Part shown: positions 42,214 to 48,001 of the stretch, one piece after another | Numbering within the stretch: position 1 is the stretch's first letter | Layout: every line of letters starts with the position of its first letter | Origin: Chloroflexota bacterium | Lineage (GTDB): Bacteria > Chloroflexota > UBA6077 > FW602-bin22 | Assembly (NCBI GenBank): GCA_004297775.1 | Contig: SCUE01000016.1 | Coordinates: forward strand, 105,666 to 153,666 | Direction of reading: 5' to 3' | DNA: 48,001 nt | The notes under the pieces: generated by a model | What the model was told of the DNA's origin: nothing | The model's database searches: none | The model's input: only the letters and a program-made list of their open reading frames with translations | Position numbers and translations under genes: made by a program

Positions 42214-43370
42214 TCGATTACCTCGGCGCATTCGCCGATATCCCGGCGTCCGAACGAGTGCTGGCCGAGAACATGCGCGCGCTGCTCGATGAGCGGCTCC
42301 GTCCGCGGCTCGGCGATCTCTACGAGGCCGGAGAGTTCCCCCTCGATCTCGTGCCTGAGCTCGCCGCGCTTGGTCTCTTCGGCGCGCACGTGCCAGGAAT
42401 GGCGACCGCCAGCGCGCTGGCATGGGGCCTCGCGCTGCGCGAAGTCGAGCGATGCGACTCCGGACTGCGCAGCTTTGTGTCGGTCCAGGCCTGTCTCACG
42501 ATGACGGCGATCGCGCAGTGGGGATCGAACGAGCAGAAGGCGCGATGGCTGCCATCGCTTCTACGTGGCCAGGTGATCGGAAGCTTCTCGCTGACCGAGC
42601 CGGACCACGGGTCCGATCCGTCCGCCCTGGCGACCGTCGCCGAACGTACCGGCGATGGTTGGATTCTGCGCGGCCACAAGCGCTGGGCCTCGAACAGCCC
42701 GATCGCGGGCCTGGTGGTCATCTGGGCGCAGACCGAACCTGGCGCCGGATCGCGCGGCATTCGCGGATTCCTGGTTCCGCTGCCGTGGCCAGGCGTCGAG
42801 GTCCGTCCCCTTCATCGAAAGCTATCGCTGCGTATGTCGCCGTCCGGCGAGATTTTCCTGCGCGATGTTCGACTTCCACCGGATGCGATCCTGCCCGAGG
42901 CGCGCGGCCTCGGCGCCGCCCTGGCGTGTCTCAACGAAGCCCGCTACTCGATCGCCTGGGGAGTTGTTGGGGTTGCCGAGGAGTGCCTCGATCTCGCGCT
43001 GGCGCGCGTGAAGTCGCGCCAGCAGTTCGGTCGGGAATTGGGACGGTTCCAGTTAGTGCAGGAGCGGCTGGCGGCGATGCTTGACGACGTCACGCGGGCG
43101 CAACTGGTCGCCCGTCGGTTGGCCGATCTGAAAGACGCCGGGATGTTGCGTCACCAACAGGTCAGCTTTGCCAAGCGGCACAACGTCGCCGGGGCGCAAC
43201 GCGTCGCCGCGACTGCGCGAGCGCTCTTCGGCGCCGAGGGCATCCTGGTCGACAACGTGGTCATGCGACACATGGCAAATCTCGAGTCCGTCGCGACATA
43301 CGAAGGCACGGACGAGATCCACACGCTTGTGCTCGGCGCGGATCTCACCGGATTCGACGCCTTTCGATAG
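42210..43370 (+). CDS. Acyl-CoA dehydrogenase, glutaryl-CoA-dehydrogenase-like
   Basis: A 386-residue FAD enzyme. The FAD-binding block is SFSLTEPDHGSDPSALAT, the substrate-binding middle has GHKRWASNSPIAGLVVIWAQ, and the C-terminal helical part has ARVKSRQQFGRELGRFQLVQE. The catalytic base is Glu365 in ATYEGTDEIH, the position used by glutaryl-CoA and short-chain dehydrogenases. It introduces a double bond into an acyl-CoA thioester and passes electrons to ETF. The GTG at 42210 overlaps the preceding stop by four bases. With a hydroxyacid dehydrogenase it suggests breakdown of a branched or dicarboxylic acid; that is inference. Confidence 0.92.
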   Translation: MIDYLGAFADIPASERVLAENMRALLDERLRPRLGDLYEAGEFPLDLVPELAALGLFGAHVPGMATASALAWGLALREVERCDSGLRSFVSVQACLTMTAIAQWGSNEQKARWLPSLLRGQVIGSFSLTEPDHGSDPSALATVAERTGDGWILRGHKRWASNSPIAGLVVIWAQTEPGAGSRGIRGFLVPLPWPGVEVRPLHRKLSLRMSPSGEIFLRDVRLPPDAILPEARGLGAALACLNEARYSIAWGVVGVAEECLDLALARVKSRQQFGRELGRFQLVQERLAAMLDDVTRAQLVARRLADLKDAGMLRHQQVSFAKRHNVAGAQRVAATARALFGAEGILVDNVVMRHMANLESVATYEGTDEIHTLVLGADLTGFDAFR

Positions 43371-43474
43371 GTCGGGCGCCGCGCGGGCGCCGACACGACC
43401 GCCGAAGCGCCGCCGTCCTCATGATCATCGGAACCGTGACGAACGCAATCTTGCCGCGTAACCCGAGATACACG

Positions 43475-44152
43475 TCACTCCCCTCCTGAATGCGTCGGCA
43501 TGCCAGAGCCCGCGGCCAGCCCGCGTCGACCGACCGCGTAGTTGAGCCGCCGCGCGGCGGCGAGGATCGGCTGGCGCAGCGCTGGGTCTACCAATGCCCG
43601 GTGGAACGCCGGGGCGGCCGGAAGCGAAGCCCGCGCGCGTTCGTAGAGCAGAACCGCTGGTCGATTGGCGTGCATTGAGGAGGCGTACCAAAGTCCCGCG
43701 ACCTCGGGGTATGCTTCGTAGATCGTGCGCGACCAGCGCTGCCCGCGGACTCGCGGCCCTGACGAGATTGCCATCGACGCACCCGCCGCGGTCGGCCACG
43801 ACCCTGTCAGATCGAGCAACCGGAGCGGTCCGACCGTTTCGTAGCCCACTAACCACGGATCGTCCTGTTCCAGGTCGACGAAGCGGCGATCCTGGAAAAC
43901 TTCAGCGATGCAGGTGACGACGTCGCCGGCCGCGTAGAAGACGGCCCTTTCTTGCGAGCGCGGCGGCGGCACATGGTGGTCGAAGCGGCCGCGAGCGACC
44001 GGACCGAAGGAGCGCCAGTCGTCCCAGACGGACGGGTAGCGGCCGCTCCGCAAGTAGATCCGCCAGAGTAGCGTGCCCGAGGAAACCTCTCGAAGGTCCG
44101 CGGTGACGCGCGCCAGGTGCCCGGCCGGCGGCGGCTCCGGGAACTTGGGCAC
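43475..44152 (-). CDS. RES-domain toxin
   Basis: A 225-residue RES-domain protein. Conserved Arg, Tyr and Glu positions are seen in LLWRIYLRSGRYPS, GRFDHHVPPP, and RAVFYAAGDVVTCIAEVFQD. RES toxins degrade NAD+ or modify targets by ADP-ribosyl transfer, halting growth. The GTG start at 44152 lies three bases after the stop of the antitoxin gene, so it is the second gene of the pair. The C-terminal tail of about 20 residues is Gly/Arg-rich. The specific target is not known. Confidence 0.85.
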   Translation of the reverse strand: MPKFPEPPPAGHLARVTADLREVSSGTLLWRIYLRSGRYPSVWDDWRSFGPVARGRFDHHVPPPRSQERAVFYAAGDVVTCIAEVFQDRRFVDLEQDDPWLVGYETVGPLRLLDLTGSWPTAAGASMAISSGPRVRGQRWSRTIYEAYPEVAGLWYASSMHANRPAVLLYERARASLPAAPAFHRALVDPALRQPILAAARRLNYAVGRRGLAAGSGMPTHSGGE

Positions 44153-44155
44153 GAT

Positions 44156-44737
44156 TTACAGTTCGGCGGCCAATCGCGCCACCTCGGCTGGATCGCGTCC
44201 ACTGGCGAGCCAGTCGCGTGGGCTGACCGCCGTCTCGTCTGGACCGACGACCAGATCCTGATCGGGTGACGTAAACCATCGGGCTACCGCGACCGGATGC
44301 GCGCCGGGCGGGATGGCCGGCAGCACGCGCTCGGCCCCCGGCACCAGTCGGCCGCCATCGAACTGGAAGCGCGGTAGGCGCCAGACAGTCCCGTCCCGGA
44401 GCCCGTAGAGGGTCCGAGCCGTCAACCGTTGCCGCACCCGGCTCGAATTCACACCCAGAATGGTTGCGACTTCGTCGACGCTGTGCGCAGTCGTAAGCAG
44501 CGCCGCGTACTCAATGGCGGTCGCCAGCAGAGGGCTGGCGTCAGCGGCCGATAGCCCGGTCAGACTCACGCCGCCGCGCTCGAGGACTGTCGCCTCGGCG
44601 AGTGTGAGTTCATGGCGCGGCTCCGGCGGCGCGTGGGGACCGACCGTGAGTGCGATCGCGCGGTAGAGAAGGGCCTCAACCGTCTCCGGCGACTGGTCGA
44701 CTCCCAGCTTGCGTAGGCGCTCGGCAGACAATGCCAC
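44156..44737 (-). CDS. RES-associated antitoxin with HTH and ParS/MbcA-like C-terminus
   Basis: A 193-residue protein that precedes a RES toxin in the same operon. The middle has a helix-turn-helix (TAHSVDEVATILGVNSSRVRQ, near residues 85-110) and the C-terminus, FTSPDQDLVVGPDETAVSPR then DWLASGRDPAEVARLA, resembles the toxin-binding ParS/MbcA-Xre domain. The GTG at 44737 is preceded by AGGAG with seven bases of spacing; the frame is open 16 codons upstream. It is longer than a usual Xre-type antitoxin of about 140 residues. It should repress its promoter and neutralise the toxin. The domain match is from memory, not from a search. Confidence 0.72.
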   Translation of the reverse strand: MALSAERLRKLGVDQSPETVEALLYRAIALTVGPHAPPEPRHELTLAEATVLERGGVSLTGLSAADASPLLATAIEYAALLTTAHSVDEVATILGVNSSRVRQRLTARTLYGLRDGTVWRLPRFQFDGGRLVPGAERVLPAIPPGAHPVAVARWFTSPDQDLVVGPDETAVSPRDWLASGRDPAEVARLAAEL

Positions 44738-44749
44738 GGCCCCGCTCCT

Positions 44750-44765
44750 ATCGAGATGTATCGAT
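44750..44765. promoter_or_regulatory. Inverted repeat ATCGA-N6-TCGAT upstream of the RES antitoxin
   Basis: A 5-base inverted repeat with a six-base spacer lies just upstream of the antitoxin ribosome site. Since the antitoxin has a helix-turn-helix it is a candidate operator. The repeat is short, so chance is not excluded. Confidence 0.35.
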
Positions 44766-44792
44766 GCTAGCCCATGATAGCGCACTAGGAGT

Positions 44793-44924
44793 GAGCGGGG
44801 AGTCGACAGCCAATCGGTAGACGCGGCGCTTTCCGCTGATCGTCGCGGTCACGGCGCCGGTGTCCCGAAGCACGCGCGGATGCTTGGACAGCAACGGCCG
44901 CGCCACCTGCACCACGTGGGTTCT
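44793..44924 (-). pseudogene. Remnant of an ArsR-family HTH regulator
   Basis: On the minus strand the frame reads VVQVARPLLSKHPRVLRDTG followed by AVTATISGKRRVYRLAVDSP, which matches the recognition helix and wing of ArsR-type repressors (SQPAVSKHLRVLRDAGLV...GRRRYYRLA). The N-terminal helices are not in the same frame, where the sequence reads ERTHVV and then unrelated residues, and the whole open stretch is under 95 residues. It seems a decayed gene, though a short functional regulator cannot be excluded. Confidence 0.5.
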
Positions 44925-45114
44925 CTCATCGCACCGTCTGCTTGGCGCGAGGTGCTGAACACAAAGGTGCAGCCGAGATCGAGCAGCGGTGTCAACCGTC
45001 TCCGGAGACCGGAGCCCCGCGACCAACACAACACCTCATGCGGGAGTTGGGTTGGCGTTCGTGGCATTCGCGGTTGGCCCCGAACCGGTGTTATCGTCAG
45101 TGACCGGCGCCGCG

Positions 45115-46173
45115 ATGAACAATTCGGAACTCGACGTCACGACGCTTCCGCCGAAGATCGCCTCAGGACTGGCGGATGGGTTCGGTTTCCGCGTCGCGGC
45201 GATGCAGCCGATCGATCCCGGAGTCGTCCACACGAACCGTGTGACCAGATTGGTTAGCGACGACGGCCGACGGGCGATCCTGAAGCAGTATTTCCGCGAC
45301 GATCGGATGCGGCTGGAACGGGAATTTGGTGGTTTGTCATTCCTGGCCGATCGGAGTTTCGAGAACGTCCCCCGCCCCTGGCTGAAGGATGATGAGACGT
45401 ATTCGGCTGTCTACGACTTCGTTCCTGGTGAGACTCGGCCGGCGGAGAGCCTCCGGGTCACTGATGTCCGCCGGCTGGCGGACTTTTCCGTCCGATTCGC
45501 CCGGTTCGGCCCGAGTGATCTTCCGTTCGATCCCGGTCCGGCGATCGGGTCGGCATTCTCTCGATCAGACGAAATCACTCAGATTCTGCGCCGCGCACAG
45601 CTTTTCGCGTCCTTCGTCGCGAAACGAGGCGCCGACGCGGGAACCGCCGAGTTCAATGCTACGCGTGATCCCGCGTCGATCGTCGCCGATCTCGTCGTCC
45701 GCGCAACCAGAGGGATGGGACGCGATTCACTCGAGGCGCGCGCCGGTCGCGAGGAGTGGCGGCTGACGACAAGCGACTTTGCCCCGCACAACCTGATTTG
45801 GCACGGTGCGACGTTCTGCGCGATCGATTTCGAGTACTTTGGTTGGGATCGCCCATTTGGTCACGTGGCGTACTTCATCGCGGCCGACACGGCGCTCGAT
45901 CTGACCGACGCGGCGCGTGCCGCGTTCATCAGTCGATACGCCGAGGGGATGCGGCTCGATGCATTGGGACGACGCGAACTCGATACATCGATCTTGATGG
46001 CACACGTCATGTGGGCAGCCGTTCACCTTACGGCGATGACGCCGCCCAAGATCGACAGCAAGCGATTCGGGACGTCGGCCTTTGACCTGGACGCCCACCT
46101 GGCAGACCAGAGGGCCAAGTTCGAGCGCCGGGTGGTTCTCATTGGGGCGCTCCTGGATTCGGCACGGCGATGA
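45115..46173 (+). CDS. APH-fold phosphotransferase family protein
   Basis: A 352-residue kinase-like protein of the aminoglycoside-phosphotransferase/choline-kinase fold. The ATP Lys is in RAILKQYFRDDR, the catalytic loop is LTTSDFAPHNLIWHG (Asp, then Asn) and the metal Asp is in CAIDFEYFGWDRPFGHVAYF. The C-terminal helix bundle holds VMWAAVHLTAM. It probably phosphorylates a small hydroxyl or amino compound; an antibiotic-resistance role is not shown. I chose ATG 45115; the frame is open 42 codons upstream without a good site or homology. It lies alone between an ArsR-like remnant and the toxin pairs. Confidence 0.8.
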   Translation: MNNSELDVTTLPPKIASGLADGFGFRVAAMQPIDPGVVHTNRVTRLVSDDGRRAILKQYFRDDRMRLEREFGGLSFLADRSFENVPRPWLKDDETYSAVYDFVPGETRPAESLRVTDVRRLADFSVRFARFGPSDLPFDPGPAIGSAFSRSDEITQILRRAQLFASFVAKRGADAGTAEFNATRDPASIVADLVVRATRGMGRDSLEARAGREEWRLTTSDFAPHNLIWHGATFCAIDFEYFGWDRPFGHVAYFIAADTALDLTDAARAAFISRYAEGMRLDALGRRELDTSILMAHVMWAAVHLTAMTPPKIDSKRFGTSAFDLDAHLADQRAKFERRVVLIGALLDSARR

Positions 46174-46267
46174 TGACGCGTTACGTCGATCGACTCCAAC
46201 TGGGTTGCCGGGGATGCGGGTGATCGCCTCGCTCAACGCGGCTGCCGACCGCCCCTACCATTAGCGC

Positions 46268-46350
46268 CGGTTGCGCGTCGGGCTGGAACTGGCCGAGGAC
46301 CGGCACGTCTACGGCGAACCCGGACCCTGAGGGCTACACGCCGCGCCAGT
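46268..46350 (+). pseudogene. Remnant of a DsbD/redoxin-type N-terminal domain gene
   Basis: The frame reads RLRVGLELAEDRHVYGEPGP and then a stop, and a one-base shift continues with EGYTPRQL. Together this resembles the LxLxLAPGxHVYGxPxPEGYxP block of DsbD-like or redoxin-associated domains. The surrounding 150 bases (46174-46401) hold nothing else that I can assign. The match is short. Confidence 0.35.
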
Positions 46351-46401
46351 TGGCTCACGGCACCCGTGTGATCGCCGACCGCCCATCACAGCGCCAAGGG
46401 T

Positions 46402-46758
46402 TCAAGCCAGCATCAGGAAGTCGATCGTATAGGGTCGTGGCCCACCCGGGAAACGCTCCGCGTATGCGCAGAGCGCAATCGCGATCCCGACGAAGCGATC
46501 GCCGCGGATCGTACTTGGCACAATCAGCACCCCGGCGTGCGCCAGGCTGGCTTCGAATGCTGCCAGGGTGAGCGCGACGAAGTCGGCGCGATTTGCTGTG
46601 ACAACGCAGCGCCCGTCCTCGGCGGCGCGGCGAAGTTGCGCGTGGTCGTCCCATCCTCGCGCGCCCACCTCGTGGGCAGAGATCACGTCAAGGGAGCAGC
46701 GGCCGCGCGCGATCTCTGCGATTGTCGGCGACGGGTCCTCGTCGAGATAGAACCTCAC
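46402..46758 (-). CDS. DUF5615 (Mut7-C-like PIN) toxin
   Basis: A 118-residue PIN-like protein. The N-terminal acidic site is MRFYLDEDPSPTI, the middle has VISAHEVGARGWDDHAQLRRAAEDGRCVVTANRADF, with the TANRADF motif that corresponds to the TxD-xDF of the family. It is probably an RNase toxin. Its start overlaps the stop of the DUF433-type gene by four bases, the common antitoxin-first order for DUF433/DUF5615 pairs. The target is unknown. Confidence 0.8.
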   Translation of the reverse strand: MRFYLDEDPSPTIAEIARGRCSLDVISAHEVGARGWDDHAQLRRAAEDGRCVVTANRADFVALTLAAFEASLAHAGVLIVPSTIRGDRFVGIAIALCAYAERFPGGPRPYTIDFLMLA

Positions 46759-47171
46759 CGCCGCCAGTCAGGACGCATGAAAGGATGGGTCTCCCAGATC
46801 GTCTCCGGGGTCCACTCCTCGTCGGCCTGGATACGCCGCGAGATCTCGTCGGGATACGCCTCCGCGTAGGCGAGCGCTGCACGCAACTGCTGGTCGGACA
46901 GCCACTGGTAGGCGTTCGCCAGGGCCTCTCGATCGCCAAGCTCCCGGAACGATCGGGCGATCCCCCACACGTCGACGCCGGTGCCCGCGATGCGCGCGAC
47001 CCTACCGCCGCCGCCGTCGCCGAAGGCGATTCCCGGAATGCGCCGCATACGAAGCCCCTCGTCGAGCAGTTCGTTCACAATCGACGATGCGTCGCGCCCG
47101 GATCGCCGGGCCAACGCCCGGACACCCTCGTCCACGCGAGTCAGGAATCGCACGCTCCGTGCCGCGCCCAT
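46755..47171 (-). CDS. DUF433-type antitoxin with ribbon-helix-helix-like N-terminus
   Basis: A 138-residue antitoxin. The first 50 residues have a strand-helix-helix pattern (ARSVRFLTRVDEGVRALARR, SGRDASSIVNELLDEGLRMR) like a ribbon-helix-helix, and the second part (RVARIAGTGVDVWGIARSFR, ALANAYQWLSDQQLRAALAY) is the DUF433 domain, a winged-helix-like fold. ATG at 47171 has GGGGAGG four bases before it. An inverted repeat lies at 47190-47207. The toxin follows with a four-base overlap. I regard the two as a type II toxin-antitoxin pair. Confidence 0.8.
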   Translation of the reverse strand: MGAARSVRFLTRVDEGVRALARRSGRDASSIVNELLDEGLRMRRIPGIAFGDGGGGRVARIAGTGVDVWGIARSFRELGDREALANAYQWLSDQQLRAALAYAEAYPDEISRRIQADEEWTPETIWETHPFMRPDWRR

Positions 47172-47189
47172 CAAACCTCCCCGTTCACG

Positions 47190-47207
47190 GTGTATCACAT
47201 TGTACAC
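47190..47207. promoter_or_regulatory. Inverted repeat GTGTA-N8-TACAC upstream of the DUF433/DUF5615 pair
   Basis: A 5-base inverted repeat with an 8-base spacer, extended by CAC and GTG outside one extra G, lies 19 bases upstream of the antitoxin start. On the minus strand it includes a TACAAT that could be a -10 element with a TCGACC about 16 bases upstream. It fits an autoregulatory operator. Confidence 0.4.
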
Positions 47208-47367
47208 GTGAATCTAAGTAGGTCGATCCTACCCGCGCGGGCGGTTTGGCCCGACACAGCGCTTGCCGATTGACCAGACCTGCTACTTCAATCGGTGGCG
47301 TACGAGCATCGGCTGAGTCGCCATAGACCCGAGCCAGACCCGGACACAAAGAAAATGGGTAACGCAC

Positions 47368-47400
47368 TGGCGGAAGTGACGGGGATCGAACCCTCGTGTC
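47368..47400 (-). other. tRNA-3'-end-like fragment (possible attachment-site remnant)
   Basis: Read on the minus strand, the sequence ends GGGTTCGATCCCC...CACTTCCGCCA, with a T-loop TTCGATC, a partly paired T-stem and a terminal CCA. An acceptor stem of GGAAGTG would be expected, as in some tRNA-Ser genes, but it is not found upstream. No tRNA body with an anticodon loop is present, so it is not a functional tRNA. Such 3' ends often mark integration sites. Confidence 0.4.
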
Positions 47401-47572
47401 CCACCTCGGCCCCGGTGTCTACGCCGTCGTTCTCCGTTCTGCTGAGGAGCTTACACGGAGGCAGGACGTGCTGGGCCTAAGGGCGGCAGGGGGCTGCGAC
47501 TCGGCAATCGCTCGTCAGCTGGGAGTCTCGCGGCAGCGTGTGTATCAGATCGCTCACGGCAAGAATCACTGA
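47396..47572 (+). CDS. Small HTH protein (58 residues)
   Basis: A 58-residue protein. The body reads LTRRQDVLGLRAAGGCDSAI then ARQLGVSRQRVYQIAHGKNH, a homeodomain-like helix-turn-helix with the usual A-x3-LGVS turn, found in phage and actinobacterial regulators. GTG 47396 opens the frame; an internal GTG at 47468 with GGAGG upstream could give a 34-residue form with the core helices. It may be a leftover of a larger resolvase-like gene, as its neighbourhood is decayed. Function is unknown. Confidence 0.5.
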   Translation: MSHLGPGVYAVVLRSAEELTRRQDVLGLRAAGGCDSAIARQLGVSRQRVYQIAHGKNH

Positions 47573-47667
47573 GACAACCTGGTCGCTCGCCCGCGTCAGC
47601 AATAGCGGCGCTCGTTGCATCGCTATGCGCGCGGCTCGAGCCGACCGCCCACACTCCGACCTAGCTA

Positions 47668-47867
47668 GCAGGCTGTTGAAGAAGCCTCGGTCGGCCATGG
47701 ACATGGAGCCGGCCGGGGGGTAGTGTGGCCGCATCTCGCTCGGAGGTGCGGCGGTGCGCGGGCGGCAAGAGCGCCAGGCGTCGATGCTGGCGTTCGTGGA
47801 CCCAGAGGCGTTGGTCCCGGCTAGCCATCCGATTCGGGCGATCCGCCAGTTAGCCGACGAGTGTTGA
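47668..47867 (+). mobile_element. IS1182-like insertion sequence, left end and truncated transposase
   Basis: GCAGGCTGTTGAAGAAGCC at 47668 matches the typical left terminal repeat of IS1182-group elements. A transposase start follows at GTG 47754 with GGAGG upstream: MRGRQERQASMLAFVDPEAL, then VPASHPIRAIRQLADE, the standard N-terminus of the family. The frame ends in CYS-stop at 47867 after 37 residues, so it is broken. The remainder may lie beyond the window. Confidence 0.7.
47754..47867 (+). pseudogene. Truncated IS1182-like transposase
   Basis: Only the first 37 residues of the transposase remain, from MRGRQERQ to ADEC, where the intact family would continue with LADEALAAL. The break after ADE coincides with the start of sequence unlike the transposase, which looks like a second insertion. 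Confidence 0.65.
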
Positions 47868-48001
47868 TTTCGCGGGAAAACGGCTCTCCCGCATGTTATG
47901 GGAAGTTAGGCCGGCCGTCGGAGTAGGGTGAAGGCATTCACGGTTGGGGTGTTTGCCATGAGGGCGGTGGAGCACGAGACGTTCGGCGTGCGCAGGGTCG
48001 T
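47868..48001 (+). mobile_element. Possible second insertion-sequence end, cut by the window edge
   Basis: After the broken transposase, a GGCTCTCCCGC element (47882-47892) resembles the left end of ISL3-type elements. An ATG at 47958 opens a frame MRAVEHETFGVRRV to the window end, a possible transposase start. The evidence is weak and only 134 bases are visible. Confidence 0.3.

Noticed and set aside
47368..47460. A complete tRNA-Ser gene on the minus strand
   Set aside because: The T-arm has a mismatch and no acceptor 5' strand, D-arm or anticodon loop with T33 can be found.

Overview
This is a GC-rich bacterial chromosome segment of about 48 kb with dense genes on both strands, short intergenic gaps, and many GTG and TTG starts behind clear GGAGG-type ribosome sites. 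There are no rRNA genes, no complete tRNA and no CRISPR array. The gene mix points to a heterotroph of the Chloroflexota, perhaps Thermomicrobia-like: a secreted subtilase with an STSSW tail, a luciferase-like oxidoreductase, MerR-B12 regulation, LarB, a sulfatase, clan GH-A hydrolases and several toxin-antitoxin pairs. The taxonomic placement is inference.

0-8 kb is catabolic and transport: two MFS carriers, a response regulator, a nitroreductase, two glycoside-hydrolase-like proteins, an SMP-30/gluconolactonase and a tiny zinc-ribbon protein. 8-14.6 kb holds a secreted S8 protease with twelve STSSW-type repeats, a large membrane protein fusing a degenerate GGDEF domain to a histidine kinase, its likely response regulator, a YigZ/IMPACT protein and a small membrane protein. 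14.6-25.5 kb has LarB, a zinc alcohol dehydrogenase, 3-methyladenine glycosylase I, a Phd/MazF pair, another MFS carrier, a luciferase-like oxidoreductase, a Gfo/Idh/MocA dehydrogenase, a DUF4037 protein, a YCII-like protein, and an overlapping operon of a membrane class III cyclase and a Ser/Thr-kinase-like protein.

25.6-30.8 kb is an accessory stretch: a VapBC-type pair followed directly by a truncated GH4 remnant, a Uma2 nuclease-like protein, a sulfatase, a DUF3052-like protein, and a HEPN/MNT pair broken by a perfect 13-bp tandem duplication in the MNT gene and by loss of the 3' part of the HEPN gene. 30.8-43.4 kb is metabolic and regulatory: a tungstate-type ABC permease, an iron-type alcohol dehydrogenase, OsmC, a glyoxylate-carboligase-like enzyme carrying Glu at position 51, a three-domain endolysin-like protein coupled to a holin-like protein, a CarH-like MerR-B12 photoreceptor coupled to a TIGR01777 SDR, a VOC protein, and a hydroxyacid dehydrogenase overlapping an acyl-CoA dehydrogenase. 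43.4-48 kb looks like a decaying island: RES toxin and antitoxin, an ArsR-like remnant, an APH-fold kinase, a DUF5615/DUF433 pair, a DsbD/redoxin-like remnant, a tRNA-3'-end-like fragment, a 58-residue HTH protein, and nested insertion-sequence ends.

The most notable observations are the 13-bp duplication inactivating the MNT gene, the Glu51 form of a Gcl-like enzyme, the isolated endolysin/holin cassette, the cyclase-kinase operon, the degenerate-GGDEF/histidine-kinase fusion, and the CarH-type Wx9EH motif.
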